Shown: one piece after another, positions 50,152 through 59,230 of the stretch
Layout of the letters: each line of letters starts with the position of its first letter
How positions within the stretch are numbered: position 1 is the first letter of the stretch
NCBI GenBank assembly: GCA_937891465.1
Contig: CALAHF010000017.1
Coordinates: forward strand, 1 to 64,000
Origin: an uncultured Verrucomicrobiales bacterium
GTDB lineage: Bacteria > Verrucomicrobiota > Verrucomicrobiia > Verrucomicrobiales > DEV007
Length of the DNA: 64,000 nucleotides
Reading direction: 5' to 3'
Notes under the pieces: generated by a model
Seen by the model: only the letters and a program-made list of their open reading frames with translations
The model's database searches: none
Told to the model about the DNA's origin: nothing
Position numbers and translations under genes: made by a program

Positions 50152-52584
50152 ATGACTCGAATTTCTCTCTGCGTCCTGTTTGCGCTTTCTCTCTCGGCAT
50201 TTGCCCAAAAGAACGCTCCGGCCATTCCCGACTTCACAAAAGGAGCCAAGCTGGAGCGGAATGCGCCTCACGACTGGAGTCTTGGGGCGACCGGCGCTCG
50301 TGGCTGGGTCTATGCGGCGAAGGGCGAATCGACCGCGAGCCGCCAAATTTTAATCACGGATGTGACGGCCGATTCTCCATCGAACGGGGTTTTGGTAAAA
50401 GGGGATGTGATTCTCGGGCTCAATGGAAAGCAATTTGATTCTGACGCACGAATCGCTTTTGCAAAGGCGATCACAACCGCAGAAGCCGCCGACGGCAAGC
50501 TCAAGCTGATTCGCTGGCGCGGTGGGAAAACGGAACCAGCGGAAATTAAAATCGCAGTGCTGGGAAAATACTCGGGCACGGCTCCCTACAACTGCGAGAA
50601 GTCGGATCGGATCTTTGAAGCGGGTTGTGAATCTATCGCGCGAAATATCAAATCGCCGGATAAAAAGCGGCGTCATCCGATCGTCCGGGCGCTGAATGCC
50701 ACGGCGTTGCTGGCGAGCGGTGACGAGAAATACCTGCCCCTAGTGAAGAAGGAAATCGAGTGGGCCAAAGAATGGGAGATCAACGATGGTGATTTGCACT
50801 GCTGGGCTGCCGGGTGGGTGAATCTTTTCCTTGCCGAATATCTGCTCGCGACAGGCGACAAATCGGTAATGCCTGCGCTGAAAAAGCTGAGCTACGAAAT
50901 CGCGAACGGCCAGAGTAATGTGGGGACTTGGGGGCACCGATTTGCCTACGAGCACAACGGAATTTTGATGGGCTACGGCGCGATGAACCAAGTCGGGCTC
51001 AGCCTGACGACGTCGATGGTGATTGCCCGCGAGGCCGGGGTTGATGATCCAGAGGTCAATGATGCCATCGCAAGAAGCCGGACATTTCTTGAATTCTACG
51101 CAGGTCGCGGCGCGATTCCCTACGGCGATCATCACCCGTGGTTGCAGATGCACGATGACAATGGCAAAGCCTCCGCAGCGGCTGTGATGTTCGACTTTCT
51201 CGGCGACAAAGAGGAAGCGGAATTTTTCTCCAAGATGGGCACGGCGAGCTATGGCATCGAGCGGGAGTCTGGGCACACGGGGAATTTCTTCAACATGCTC
51301 TGGGCTCTGCCGGGCGTGTCGCGAAGTGGACCGGAAGCAACCGGAGCATGGATCAATGAATCCGCGTGGATGATGGATTTGGCCCGGATGCACGACGGCT
51401 CGTTCGACTTTCTTGGTAAGCCTGCGGCAACCGGTGGCGAGCATTCGTTTCGCGGTTGGGATTGCACTGGCGCGTATTTGCTCGGGTATTCGCTGGGGCG
51501 AAAGGGAACGCGGTTCACCGGTAAAAAGCCAAGCGTGTCCCCGACACTTTCGAAAGCAGAAGTCGCGACGATCATCGAAGACGGTCGCGGCTGGATGCCG
51601 ACCACAAAATCAGAGAGCTACGATGCTCGATCCGTTGATGAACTGCTGAAAAGCATCGCAAGCTGGTCCCCGGTGATTCGTGAGCGGGCTGCGATTTCGC
51701 TGATGAAGAAAGACGACCCTAAAATCGTCCCCGCGCTTTTGAAGATGGCCGCTTCGCAAAACAAAGACGAGATCTTCGGTGCCTGCGCGGGCTTCGAGCA
51801 TTTGAAAGCCAAAGGTGCAGCCGGTGTCCCGGCGATGCGCAAGTTGCTGGCACACGACGATTTCTGGGTAAAGGCTCAAGCAGCGGAAGCGCTCGCAGGA
51901 ATTGGCGAGCCAGCTCGCGTTGCAATTCCGGATTTGCTAAAACTCGTCGCTGCCCCGGCTGATCCTGCCGACAAGCGCAGCTACTTGCAGCGATATCTCG
52001 CCTTTGCGCTGTTCGATCAGCGCGGAGGATTGCTGGGCCGTTCGATTGAGTCGGTCGATCGCGATCAGCTTCGTACGGCCGCCGTTGCTGTTTTGAAAAA
52101 CGATGATGGCCGGGCTCGCGGCGCCTTAAAGACGGTTTACACGCAGCTTTCCGAAGAGGAAATCTCGCCGCTTCTTCCTGCAATCTACGACGCGGTGGTG
52201 AATCAATCCCCAAGCGGGGTGATGTTTTCTGATGGAATCCGCATGTCGGGCTTGGAGATTCTGGCTAATCATCGGATCAAAGAAGGACTCGACCTGTGTG
52301 TCGAATTGATGGAATTCGATCGCTGGGGATCCGATGGACGGGTCAGAGGCGGCCTGAATTCACTCAAGAAATACGGAGGTTCGGCAAAACCAGCCTTGCC
52401 GAAGCTTCGCGAGTTTGCCCAGGCGCTTTACGAGCATGAGAAGTTCGAGATATCGAAGCCCGAGTCGCGGCGTCACAACGAAAAGATGGCCAAGCACTAC
52501 GAAACGCTCTCGAAGATCATCGCTGACATCGAAAAGGCGGAGGCAGGGAAACCGCTCCGCTCCATCAACGAATGGAAAAACTGA
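50152..52584 (+). CDS. Secreted PDZ, alpha-toroid-like and HEAT-repeat protein (DUF6288-type)
   Basis: The 810-residue product has a signal peptide (MTRISLCVLFALSLSAFA) and a PDZ domain (residues about 60-130: ARGWVYAAKG, VKGDVILGLNGKQF). A helical barrel-like part of about 330 residues follows (HPIVRALNATALLASGD, WAAGWVNLFLAEYLLATG, GVDDPEVNDAIARSRTF), resembling DUF6288 in planctomycete-type genomes. C-terminal HEAT-like repeats come last (SWSPVIRERAAISLMKK, AGVPAMRKLLAHDDFWVKAQ, ARVAIPDLLKLVA). It is probably a periplasmic binding protein; no enzyme function can be claimed. The next gene overlaps its end by 13 bases. Confidence 0.82.
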   Translation: MTRISLCVLFALSLSAFAQKNAPAIPDFTKGAKLERNAPHDWSLGATGARGWVYAAKGESTASRQILITDVTADSPSNGVLVKGDVILGLNGKQFDSDARIAFAKAITTAEAADGKLKLIRWRGGKTEPAEIKIAVLGKYSGTAPYNCEKSDRIFEAGCESIARNIKSPDKKRRHPIVRALNATALLASGDEKYLPLVKKEIEWAKEWEINDGDLHCWAAGWVNLFLAEYLLATGDKSVMPALKKLSYEIANGQSNVGTWGHRFAYEHNGILMGYGAMNQVGLSLTTSMVIAREAGVDDPEVNDAIARSRTFLEFYAGRGAIPYGDHHPWLQMHDDNGKASAAAVMFDFLGDKEEAEFFSKMGTASYGIERESGHTGNFFNMLWALPGVSRSGPEATGAWINESAWMMDLARMHDGSFDFLGKPAATGGEHSFRGWDCTGAYLLGYSLGRKGTRFTGKKPSVSPTLSKAEVATIIEDGRGWMPTTKSESYDARSVDELLKSIASWSPVIRERAAISLMKKDDPKIVPALLKMAASQNKDEIFGACAGFEHLKAKGAAGVPAMRKLLAHDDFWVKAQAAEALAGIGEPARVAIPDLLKLVAAPADPADKRSYLQRYLAFALFDQRGGLLGRSIESVDRDQLRTAAVAVLKNDDGRARGALKTVYTQLSEEEISPLLPAIYDAVVNQSPSGVMFSDGIRMSGLEILANHRIKEGLDLCVELMEFDRWGSDGRVRGGLNSLKKYGGSAKPALPKLREFAQALYEHEKFEISKPESRRHNEKMAKHYETLSKIIADIEKAEAGKPLRSINEWKN

Positions 52585-53168
52585 CCGCCGCTTTTTTCGA
52601 AAGGGATGCAACCGTCTGCGCCCGCAAGTTGATCGGCTGCACTTTCCGCTGGAAATCGACCGCAGGGATTGTTGTCGAAACGGAGGCTTACGCTGAACAT
52701 GGCGACGAGGCGTGCCATCTCTTTTCGCGCCCGAGCGCGCGGGAATTTGTCGCGAAAAAACCAGCTGGATCGGCCTACGTTTATTTGAATTACGGGATCT
52801 ACTGGCTGGTCAATGTGGTCTGCAAAAATACGGTGACTGGTGATCGTGGGTTCGTTTTAATCCGCGCTCTTGAACCCACCGCCGGACTTGCCGCGATGAA
52901 AAAACGTCGGAACAAGGAGCGGCTCAGAGAACTTTGCTCCGGTCCCGGGAAAATCGGGCAGGCACTCGGGATAACTGGGAAAGATCATGGAAAAAACCTG
53001 ACGCTCCCGCCGGAAGGAAACCAATCCGGCTTCTGGACGCCGGATAGCGACGACTTCGAAATCGAAACGGATCGCCGCATAGGGATCTCAAAAGCGAAAG
53101 AGCTCGAATGGCGATTCTTAATGGCGGGCAGTGAGCATGTTTCGATTGCCGTCGGAAAGGGGCGGTGA
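52572..53168 (+). CDS. DNA-3-methyladenine glycosylase (AAG/MPG family)
   Basis: The 198-residue enzyme excises alkylated purines such as 3-methyladenine and hypoxanthine, starting base-excision repair. AAG landmarks are ARKLIGCTF, the catalytic Glu in GIVVETEAYAEHGDEACH, the base-flipping YVYLNYGIYWLVNVV, GFVLIRALEPTAGL, and LCSGPGKIGQALGIT near the end. The middle loop after ACH (LFSRPSAREFVAKKPAG) is atypical but keeps the fold. Its start overlaps the upstream gene by 13 bases, so translation may be coupled. It converges with metG. Confidence 0.9.
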   Translation: MEKLTAAFFERDATVCARKLIGCTFRWKSTAGIVVETEAYAEHGDEACHLFSRPSAREFVAKKPAGSAYVYLNYGIYWLVNVVCKNTVTGDRGFVLIRALEPTAGLAAMKKRRNKERLRELCSGPGKIGQALGITGKDHGKNLTLPPEGNQSGFWTPDSDDFEIETDRRIGISKAKELEWRFLMAGSEHVSIAVGKGR

Positions 53169-53180
53169 GCAAACGACTCA

Positions 53181-55220
53181 TCAATGAACTCGCTGACCAG
53201 GCACCGCGCCTTCATCCGGCGAGAGCATGTAGACTTCTTTTTTACCAGATCCAGAGGCAATAATCATGCCTTCGCTGACACCAAATTTCATTTTCCGCGG
53301 AGCCAAGTTCGCAACCATCACGACAAGTTTTCCGACGAGTTCAGCGGGTTCGTAGGCTTCTTTCACGCCAGCAAACACGTTGCGGGTTTCATCGCCACCA
53401 AGACTGAGCTTTAGCTGAATCAGCTTTTTGGCCTCAGGAACTTCATTCGCTTCGACAACCCGAGCGACGCGCAAATCGAGCTTCATGAAATCATCGAATG
53501 AAATTTCATCTTCAATCGGCTCGGCCTTGAGAGCTTCGTCGCTGTCATCAAAATTCTGGATTACAGCAGGCGCCGTTTCTTCGATAACAACCGACTCGTC
53601 GATCATTGCCTGCACTTTTTTCGGATCGACCCGCTGCATCATGTGCTTGAATTTATTCACCGGCGTTCCGAGCAATGGCGTTTTTGATTGCTCCCAATTC
53701 GTAATCGGCTCGCCCAGCAGTTCGCCGCATTTCTCCGCGATATCCGGCAAAACCGGAGCGAGATAAATCGACAACTGGCGGAACAAATTCAGAGCAATCG
53801 AACAGACATCCTGAAGTTGCTGCGCTTTGTCAGGGTCTTTCTTCAGTTCCCAAGGAGCGTTATTTTCCACGAACGGATTCGCTTTATCCGCGAGTTCCAG
53901 AATCTGGCGCATCGCTTTCGAAAAATCACCAGCTTCGTAGGCTTCCGCAATGGGATCACCCGCTGTAGCGAATTCAGCAAACAAACCGCCGTCGTCTGGG
54001 TATTTATCAGATAGCCCAACTGCACCTGCAAATTTCGCGGTCCGACTGGCGAGGTTCACCACTTTTCCAACGAGATCGCTGTTCACTTTGGCGACGAATT
54101 CATCGACGTTCAGATCGATGTCTTCAACCCGAGACGACAATTTTGAGGCATAGTAGTAGCGAAGAAAATTCGGGTCGAGGTGCTCAAGATATTTTGAAGC
54201 ATTGATGAACGTGCCGCGAGACTTTGACATCTTCTCGCCATCAACACCGAGGAAGCCATGAATGTGAACTTTCGTCGGCAGACTAAATCCCGCCGTTTTT
54301 AACATCGTCGGCCAAAAAAGCGTGTGAAAATACTGAATGTCTTTTCCAATGAAGTGATGGATTTCCGTCGATTCAGAATTCCACCAATCCTCCAGCTTCT
54401 CGCCGTTTTTGTCGCACCACTGCTGAGTCGAACCAATGTATCCAATCGGCGCATCAAACCAGACATACCAATAATTTCCGGGCGAATCCGGAATTTCAAA
54501 TCCGAAGTAGGGCCCCGGGCGCGAAATATCCCAAGCCCGAAGCGGTTCGTTCAAAAACGAGCCTTTCAGATGGTTGGCGCTCTCCGTCGGAACACTTCCC
54601 GACTGAATCCACTCATCAAGAAAAGCATGCTCTTTTTCAATCTGGACAAACAAGTGCTTGGCCTTTCGAATTTCCGGTGTGGTTCCTGAAAGCCCGCTGA
54701 TGGGATCAACCAGTTCGGCTGGCGAATAAGTTTCGCCGCAGTTTCCGCAGTTATCTCCCGGCTGGTCTTTCGACCCACATTTCGGACAGGTTCCCCGCAC
54801 GAGTCGATCAGCTAAAAACTGGCCTTTCTCGACATCAAAAAGCTGCTCGATCTCTTCTTCAACCACCATGTCGGCGTCGCGCAGAGATTTCCAGACTCGG
54901 TTGCACTGCTCCAAATTCTCGGGGCTGTTGGTCGAGCCGTAGTTATCAAACTCAATCCCGAATCCAGTGAAGTCGGTCTGATGAGAAGCGCTCATTTCAG
55001 CGATGAATTCCTCTTCAGTAACGCCCTTTTTCTGGGCGCTGATCATGATGGCGGTGCCGTGAGTGTCGTCGGCACAGATGTAAATGCAGCGATGACCGCG
55101 CATTTTCTGAAACCGCACCCAAATATCTGTCTGCAAATATTCTACCAGATGACCGATGTGGATCGGGCCATTGGCATACGGCAACGCCGAGGTTACGAGG
55201 ATTTTTCTTTCGTCTGACAT
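53181..55220 (-). CDS. metG: Methionyl-tRNA synthetase
   Basis: The 679-residue class I synthetase has the HIGH motif as [11 protein letters not shown], a zinc knuckle CPKC...CGNC, and the KMSKS motif in [13 protein letters not shown]. The anticodon-binding helical bundle follows, and a C-terminal OB-fold tRNA-binding domain ([20 protein letters not shown]) completes the full-length dimeric form. ATG 55220 starts [15 protein letters not shown], as the family expects; a GTG at 55229, three codons earlier, lies in a dispersed palindrome with AGGG seven bases before it and may be the true start. It converges with the glycosylase gene. Confidence 0.96.
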   Translation of the reverse strand: MSDERKILVTSALPYANGPIHIGHLVEYLQTDIWVRFQKMRGHRCIYICADDTHGTAIMISAQKKGVTEEEFIAEMSASHQTDFTGFGIEFDNYGSTNSPENLEQCNRVWKSLRDADMVVEEEIEQLFDVEKGQFLADRLVRGTCPKCGSKDQPGDNCGNCGETYSPAELVDPISGLSGTTPEIRKAKHLFVQIEKEHAFLDEWIQSGSVPTESANHLKGSFLNEPLRAWDISRPGPYFGFEIPDSPGNYWYVWFDAPIGYIGSTQQWCDKNGEKLEDWWNSESTEIHHFIGKDIQYFHTLFWPTMLKTAGFSLPTKVHIHGFLGVDGEKMSKSRGTFINASKYLEHLDPNFLRYYYASKLSSRVEDIDLNVDEFVAKVNSDLVGKVVNLASRTAKFAGAVGLSDKYPDDGGLFAEFATAGDPIAEAYEAGDFSKAMRQILELADKANPFVENNAPWELKKDPDKAQQLQDVCSIALNLFRQLSIYLAPVLPDIAEKCGELLGEPITNWEQSKTPLLGTPVNKFKHMMQRVDPKKVQAMIDESVVIEETAPAVIQNFDDSDEALKAEPIEDEISFDDFMKLDLRVARVVEANEVPEAKKLIQLKLSLGGDETRNVFAGVKEAYEPAELVGKLVVMVANLAPRKMKFGVSEGMIIASGSGKKEVYMLSPDEGAVPGQRVH

Positions 55221-55226
55221 GTACGC

Positions 55227-55272
55227 CACGAATCAACCCTATTGAGTCAACGAATCAACCCTATTGGATCGG
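55227..55272. repeat. Dispersed palindrome family, copy K (direct repeat at metG start)
   Basis: Two direct copies of CGAATCAACCCTATTG (55229-55244 and 55251-55266), with GATCGG after the second. No inverted partner. The first copy contains the possible GTG start of metG on the - strand. Confidence 0.88.
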
Positions 55273-55299
55273 AAAATTTCGGGCCTCGATTACTACCAA

Positions 55300-56073
55300 T
55301 CATGGCTTCACTGCGGCATCAACGAATGCCTTGATCAGTTTTCGCTGACGCTCATCATCGGCGAAAAGTTTTTCGGGATGCCACTGAACGCCAATGAGAA
55401 ATCGATTGGGATCGGTCGTTTCAGTAGCTTCCACGACCCCTTCAGGACTTTTTGCGACAACTCGCAAATTGTTCCCGATATCTTTCACCGCCTGGTGATG
55501 CAGTGAATTCACTTCAAACTCGGTATCACCGTCGAAAATCTTACTGAGCCTTGAATCAGCCTCCAAATTAACACCGTGAGTTACATCGCGATGATTTACC
55601 CCAAATGTCGTGGGAATATCCTGCACCAACGAACCGCCACTAGCGACATTGATCCACTGACTTCCCAGACAAATTCCGAGCATCGGTTTATCGGTTTTTT
55701 CAATCCAGGCTTTCGAAAGTGCCTTTTCAAAAAGAAAGCGGTCATCCGCGAGGATTTTCACAGTTTCATGAGGTTCTTCACCGTATTCTGATGGCGGGAT
55801 ATCGGCGCCACCCGGCATCAGTAAACCGTCCAGTAATTCGAGATATTTTTCGATTTCCTCGTCGCTGCCATCACCATTTGGCAAAACAATGGGAATGCCG
55901 CCTGATTCCCGAACCGCAATCGTATAGGTATCACTCGTCAGACTGGATATTCCGATCAGTGGACCATCGAGTTTCGAACCCGTAGTCTCGGGGCCGTTTT
56001 TCTGCCCCATGAAAAAACCCAGTGCTCCAGCAATAATTATTGCCAGGGCAGTCAAAACAGATCGGCGATTCAT
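55300..56073 (-). CDS. Membrane-anchored class I glutamine amidotransferase-like (peptidase C26) hydrolase
   Basis: The 257-residue protein has an N-terminal helix ([19 protein letters not shown]) and a C26 domain as in gamma-glutamyl-GABA hydrolase (PuuD). Landmarks are [11 protein letters not shown], the nucleophile in [14 protein letters not shown] (Cys135), HHQAVKDIG, and QWHPE with His232 and Glu234 completing the triad. The membrane anchor places the domain outside the cytoplasm, which is unusual for this family. It is transcribed leftward from a 95-base divergent gap with ilvD. Confidence 0.88.
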   Translation of the reverse strand: MNRRSVLTALAIIIAGALGFFMGQKNGPETTGSKLDGPLIGISSLTSDTYTIAVRESGGIPIVLPNGDGSDEEIEKYLELLDGLLMPGGADIPPSEYGEEPHETVKILADDRFLFEKALSKAWIEKTDKPMLGICLGSQWINVASGGSLVQDIPTTFGVNHRDVTHGVNLEADSRLSKIFDGDTEFEVNSLHHQAVKDIGNNLRVVAKSPEGVVEATETTDPNRFLIGVQWHPEKLFADDERQRKLIKAFVDAAVKP

Positions 56074-56168
56074 GAATTACAAAACAGCGCAAACCATAGT
56101 TTGCAAGACTCCTTCATTCCCAGTTTGCGCCCCGTGCTCTCTTGTGAGAAATTCCCGCTCACAAAATC

Positions 56169-57911
56169 ATGGCCACCAAAAAGAAAGCTCCCGCTAAAAA
56201 ATCCGCAGCGAAAAAGAAATCGACCGCCACTCCGGCGCATCGCCAGTTCTCCAGCCCAATGCTGGACGGACCTGACCGTGCACCGAGCCGCGCGATGCTT
56301 CACCCTGTCGGTTTTAAAGACGAAGATTTTAAGAAGTCGATCATCGGTGTCGCTTCGACTTGGAGCATGGTCACGCCATGCAACATGCACATCGACAAGC
56401 TCGCGAAAGAGTCGGTGAAAGGCGCAGACGCTGCCGGTGGCAAAGCGATTGAATTCAATACAATCACGATTTCTGACGGTATCTCGATGGGAACCGAAGG
56501 CATGAAATACTCGTTGGTAAGCCGCGAGGTCATTGCTGATTCTATCGAAACCGTTGTCGGCTGCGAAGGAATGGATGGCGTCGTTGCGATCGGTGGTTGC
56601 GACAAAAACATGCCTGCTTGTGTGATGGCGATGGCGCGGATGAATCGCCCCGGAGTTTTTGTTTACGGCGGCACGATCAAGCCCGGCTGTCACGATGGCA
56701 AAGACGTCGACATCGTATCTGTTTTCGAAGCCGTTGGTCAGCACAGTGCTGGAAAAATCGATAATAAAGAACTCGATGGCGTCACAAAAACCGCGATCCC
56801 CGGACCGGGTTCTTGCGGCGGAATGTATACGGCGAACACAATGGCATCAGCGATCGAAGCGCTTGGCATGAGCCTTCCGAACAGTTCCGCACAGGCAGCT
56901 GTTTCCGACGAAAAATTGATGGACAGCTTCGACGCAGGTGCCGCGGTGGTGAACCTCATTCAGAAAAATATTCGCCCGCGCGACATCATGACGAAGAAGG
57001 CGTTTGAGAATGCCATCACGATGACAATTGCTCTCGGCGGCTCGACCAACGCAGTCCTTCACTTGCTCGGGATGGCATCAGCCGCAGATGTAAATCTTTC
57101 GATCGATGACTTCACTCGCATTGGTAAAAAAGTTCCCGTTTTGGCGGACCTCAAGCCAAGCGGCAAAAACATGATGATGAAGCTCGTCGAAATCGGCGGC
57201 ACGCTTCCTCTGATGAAAATGCTTCTCAAAGCGGGACTCATTCACGGCGACTGCATGACTGTGACCGGAAAAACCGTGGCACAGAATTTGGCGAAGGTGA
57301 AACCTTATCCGAAAGAGCAGGACATCATTCGCACGCTGAAAAATCCGATCAAGCCGAACAGCCACCTCGTGATTCTTTATGGAAACCTCGCGCCTGAAGG
57401 TGCTGTCGCAAAAATCTCCGGCAAAGAAGGGCTCACCTTCGAAGGAAAAGCGAAGTGCTACAATTCTGAAGAGCTTGCGATGACCGCGATTCTTGGCGGA
57501 AAAATCAGAAAAGGCGACGTCATCGTGATTCGTCACGAAGGCCCGAAAGGTGGCCCCGGAATGCGGGAGATGCTTGGGCCCACCGGTGCCATCATGGGAG
57601 CTGGACTCGGAAACGATGTTGCACTGATCACCGACGGTCGCTTCTCCGGCGGCAGTCATGGCTTTGTGATCGGTCACGTCACCCCGGAAGCTTTTGAAGG
57701 CGGTCCGATCGCCCTCATCAAAAACGGAGACAAGATAGTAATCGATGCCGAGAAGCGCGAAATCTCACTAGCCATAACCAAGAAGGAACTCGCTGACCGC
57801 AAGAAAAAGTGGAAGCAGCCCAAGCCGAAGTATCGTCGCGGTGTGCTTGCAAAATATGCAAAATTGGTGAGCAGCGCATCAACCGGTGCAGTGACCGACG
57901 GCGATTGCTAA
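56169..57911 (+). CDS. ilvD: Dihydroxy-acid dehydratase
   Basis: The 580-residue Fe-S enzyme makes 2-keto acids for isoleucine and valine. Iron-sulfur-related motifs are visible: [43 protein letters not shown], and the [12 protein letters not shown] and [15 protein letters not shown] blocks. Length is normal for the family apart from a Lys/Ala-rich N-terminal extension ([15 protein letters not shown]) that is unusual and might be a disordered tail. It starts at ATG 56169. A palindrome copy begins five bases after the TAA. Confidence 0.96.
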   Translation: MATKKKAPAKKSAAKKKSTATPAHRQFSSPMLDGPDRAPSRAMLHPVGFKDEDFKKSIIGVASTWSMVTPCNMHIDKLAKESVKGADAAGGKAIEFNTITISDGISMGTEGMKYSLVSREVIADSIETVVGCEGMDGVVAIGGCDKNMPACVMAMARMNRPGVFVYGGTIKPGCHDGKDVDIVSVFEAVGQHSAGKIDNKELDGVTKTAIPGPGSCGGMYTANTMASAIEALGMSLPNSSAQAAVSDEKLMDSFDAGAAVVNLIQKNIRPRDIMTKKAFENAITMTIALGGSTNAVLHLLGMASAADVNLSIDDFTRIGKKVPVLADLKPSGKNMMMKLVEIGGTLPLMKMLLKAGLIHGDCMTVTGKTVAQNLAKVKPYPKEQDIIRTLKNPIKPNSHLVILYGNLAPEGAVAKISGKEGLTFEGKAKCYNSEELAMTAILGGKIRKGDVIVIRHEGPKGGPGMREMLGPTGAIMGAGLGNDVALITDGRFSGGSHGFVIGHVTPEAFEGGPIALIKNGDKIVIDAEKREISLAITKKELADRKKKWKQPKPKYRRGVLAKYAKLVSSASTGAVTDGDC

Positions 57912-57915
57912 TTTA

Positions 57916-57958
57916 CGATCAGACAGGGTTGGTTCGCCGAATGAACCCTGTTCGTTCG
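57916..57958. repeat. Dispersed palindrome family, copy L
   Basis: CGATCAGACAGGGTTGG and GAATGAACCCTGTTCGTTCG; perfect 8-bp arms ACAGGGTT (57923-57930) and AACCCTGT (57944-57951). It lies between ilvD and the broken DUF3142 gene, whose frame runs into it. Confidence 0.88.
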
Positions 57959-58271
57959 CATCCGCAAATTCCTTCGGATAGCGAAAATCCCGCCGCTCAG
58001 GTTTCGGCAACCACAACGATTTCCGGGGCTGAATCAGGACCGTTTCAAAAATGGACTTCTGCGACTAGCGGAAGCATTCCCGAAATGACCTCTCGCGGAA
58101 CCGATTCAATCGCCGAGGCGACGACCGGCGCATTCTGAATTCGCTGCCAAACATAGACACGTTGGGTCAACGAAGCGCCGGATTTGCCGTTCGGCCCAGT
58201 TTTCTGCCACAAAAAATATCCACCAATCGCGAAAAAAACGAGGGCGATGATAATGAAAAGCGTTTTGGCAT
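57958..58271 (-). pseudogene. DUF3142-domain protein, N-terminal fragment broken at its start and cut at a palindrome
   Basis: The leftward frame gives a membrane anchor KTLFIIIALVFFAIGGYFLW followed by QRVYVWQRIQNAPVVASAIE and PLVAEVHFE, matching the start of DUF3142 proteins (VYVWQR motif, function unknown). The ATG at 58271 is one base out of frame; an extra A in the short A-run after ATGCC would give a normal start. About 105 residues on, the frame enters the palindrome (57916-57958) and then ilvD, and the remaining domain is absent. It is a decayed gene whose breakpoint coincides with the element. Confidence 0.6.
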
Positions 58272-58360
58272 AAAAAACTACGATTTCAGATCAAATTTAG
58301 CCCAAAAGTGGCAGATTACATTCTCTAGACAAATTCAGTGAAGTTTGTTAAATTATCGTC

Positions 58361-58864
58361 GTGCAAGAGTACGCCTACATCCACGACGAAGAAAAAATGC
58401 CCGACACCCTCCGTGACGTGCCGTTTCTTGAATCTTTCTCCGAGGAACATCTCGACGATGTGTTGAACTCCAGCGCATTTATAGTTTGTGATCCAGGCGA
58501 TGTAATTGTCGCGGAAGGCAACGAGGCGACTCGGATTTTCATCCTACTTGGTGGAGAGGTTGCGGTGGAAAAAGGCGGCGACACGCTTGTTACAATGGAC
58601 ACGGTCGGCGATATTTTTGGCGAGTTGGCAGCGTTGGAAGACGAAGTGCGATCAGCGTCCGTTGTGGCGAAAACAAAGACCTTTTGCCTCGCTGTTGATC
58701 AGAAGTTTCTCGAGCACGTGAAGCCGAAGAAGGATCATCCAGCATTTTACGCATCGCTTTACGAATTCATTGCCAAGCTGACTGCCAAGCGTTTGAAAGC
58801 GACATCAGCTCATCTCGCGAAGGTTGATCTGGAATTGCGTGCGCTGAAGGCTTCTTTGGCATAA
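58361..58864 (+). CDS. Cyclic nucleotide-binding domain protein
   Basis: The 167-residue protein has a single cNMP-binding fold: VPFLESFSEEHLDDVL, GDVIVAEGNEATRIFILLGG, and a phosphate-binding cassette GDIFGELAALEDEVRSASVV, where Glu and Arg match ligand-contact positions. A C-terminal helix (FIAKLTAKRLKATSAHLAKV) may dimerise. There is no DNA-binding domain, so it might act as a sensor or adaptor. Start GTG 58361; an ATG at 58397 would drop the first twelve residues. It converges with the small zinc-ribbon gene. Confidence 0.88.
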   Translation: MQEYAYIHDEEKMPDTLRDVPFLESFSEEHLDDVLNSSAFIVCDPGDVIVAEGNEATRIFILLGGEVAVEKGGDTLVTMDTVGDIFGELAALEDEVRSASVVAKTKTFCLAVDQKFLEHVKPKKDHPAFYASLYEFIAKLTAKRLKATSAHLAKVDLELRALKASLA

Positions 58865-58868
58865 CGCA

Positions 58869-59225
58869 TCAAGATTCGGATTCCAAATTGTCAGGCTCTT
58901 CCACAATCATCCACCGGTTGCGGATGCCTCTCATCGCCACTTTGACCACACCACAATTCTGGCAGTCGAGATAGAGCTCTCTTTTATCTCTGCCTAGAAC
59001 TTTGGCGTCTTTATCGCATTCTGGGCATCGCAATTCCAATTTGCCCCTCGCCACAGCGATCCCCATTCGGGCGCCAATGAAGGCCACCCAAATCACGGCA
59101 AAAATTGCAACTGAACTGGCTACATTCAGCCAATAAACTTCAGGAGCAAAAAAGTAACTCCCCATTGCTAGGGGCATCACCACCAAGGTGGTGCGACAAA
59201 TGGTTGCCCAAGTTGTTGCCCGCAT
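58869..59225 (-). CDS. Small membrane protein with zinc-ribbon tail, hypothetical
   Basis: The 118-residue protein has two hydrophobic helices (ICRTTLVVMPLAMGSYFF and WLNVASSVAIFAVIWVAFIG), then a zinc-ribbon pair CPEC...CQNC (about residues 68-91). I do not recognise it. It starts at ATG 59225, a few bases after the stop of the ribulokinase gene on the same strand; a TTG at 59234 is possible. They may be one transcript, though the product shows no link to sugar metabolism. Confidence 0.65.
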   Translation of the reverse strand: MRATTWATICRTTLVVMPLAMGSYFFAPEVYWLNVASSVAIFAVIWVAFIGARMGIAVARGKLELRCPECDKDAKVLGRDKRELYLDCQNCGVVKVAMRGIRNRWMIVEEPDNLESES

Positions 59226-59230
59226 CGGTT

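Noticed and set aside
58869..59225. Link of the zinc-ribbon membrane protein to arabinose metabolism
   Set aside because: Proximity to araB alone; no sugar-related motif in the protein.
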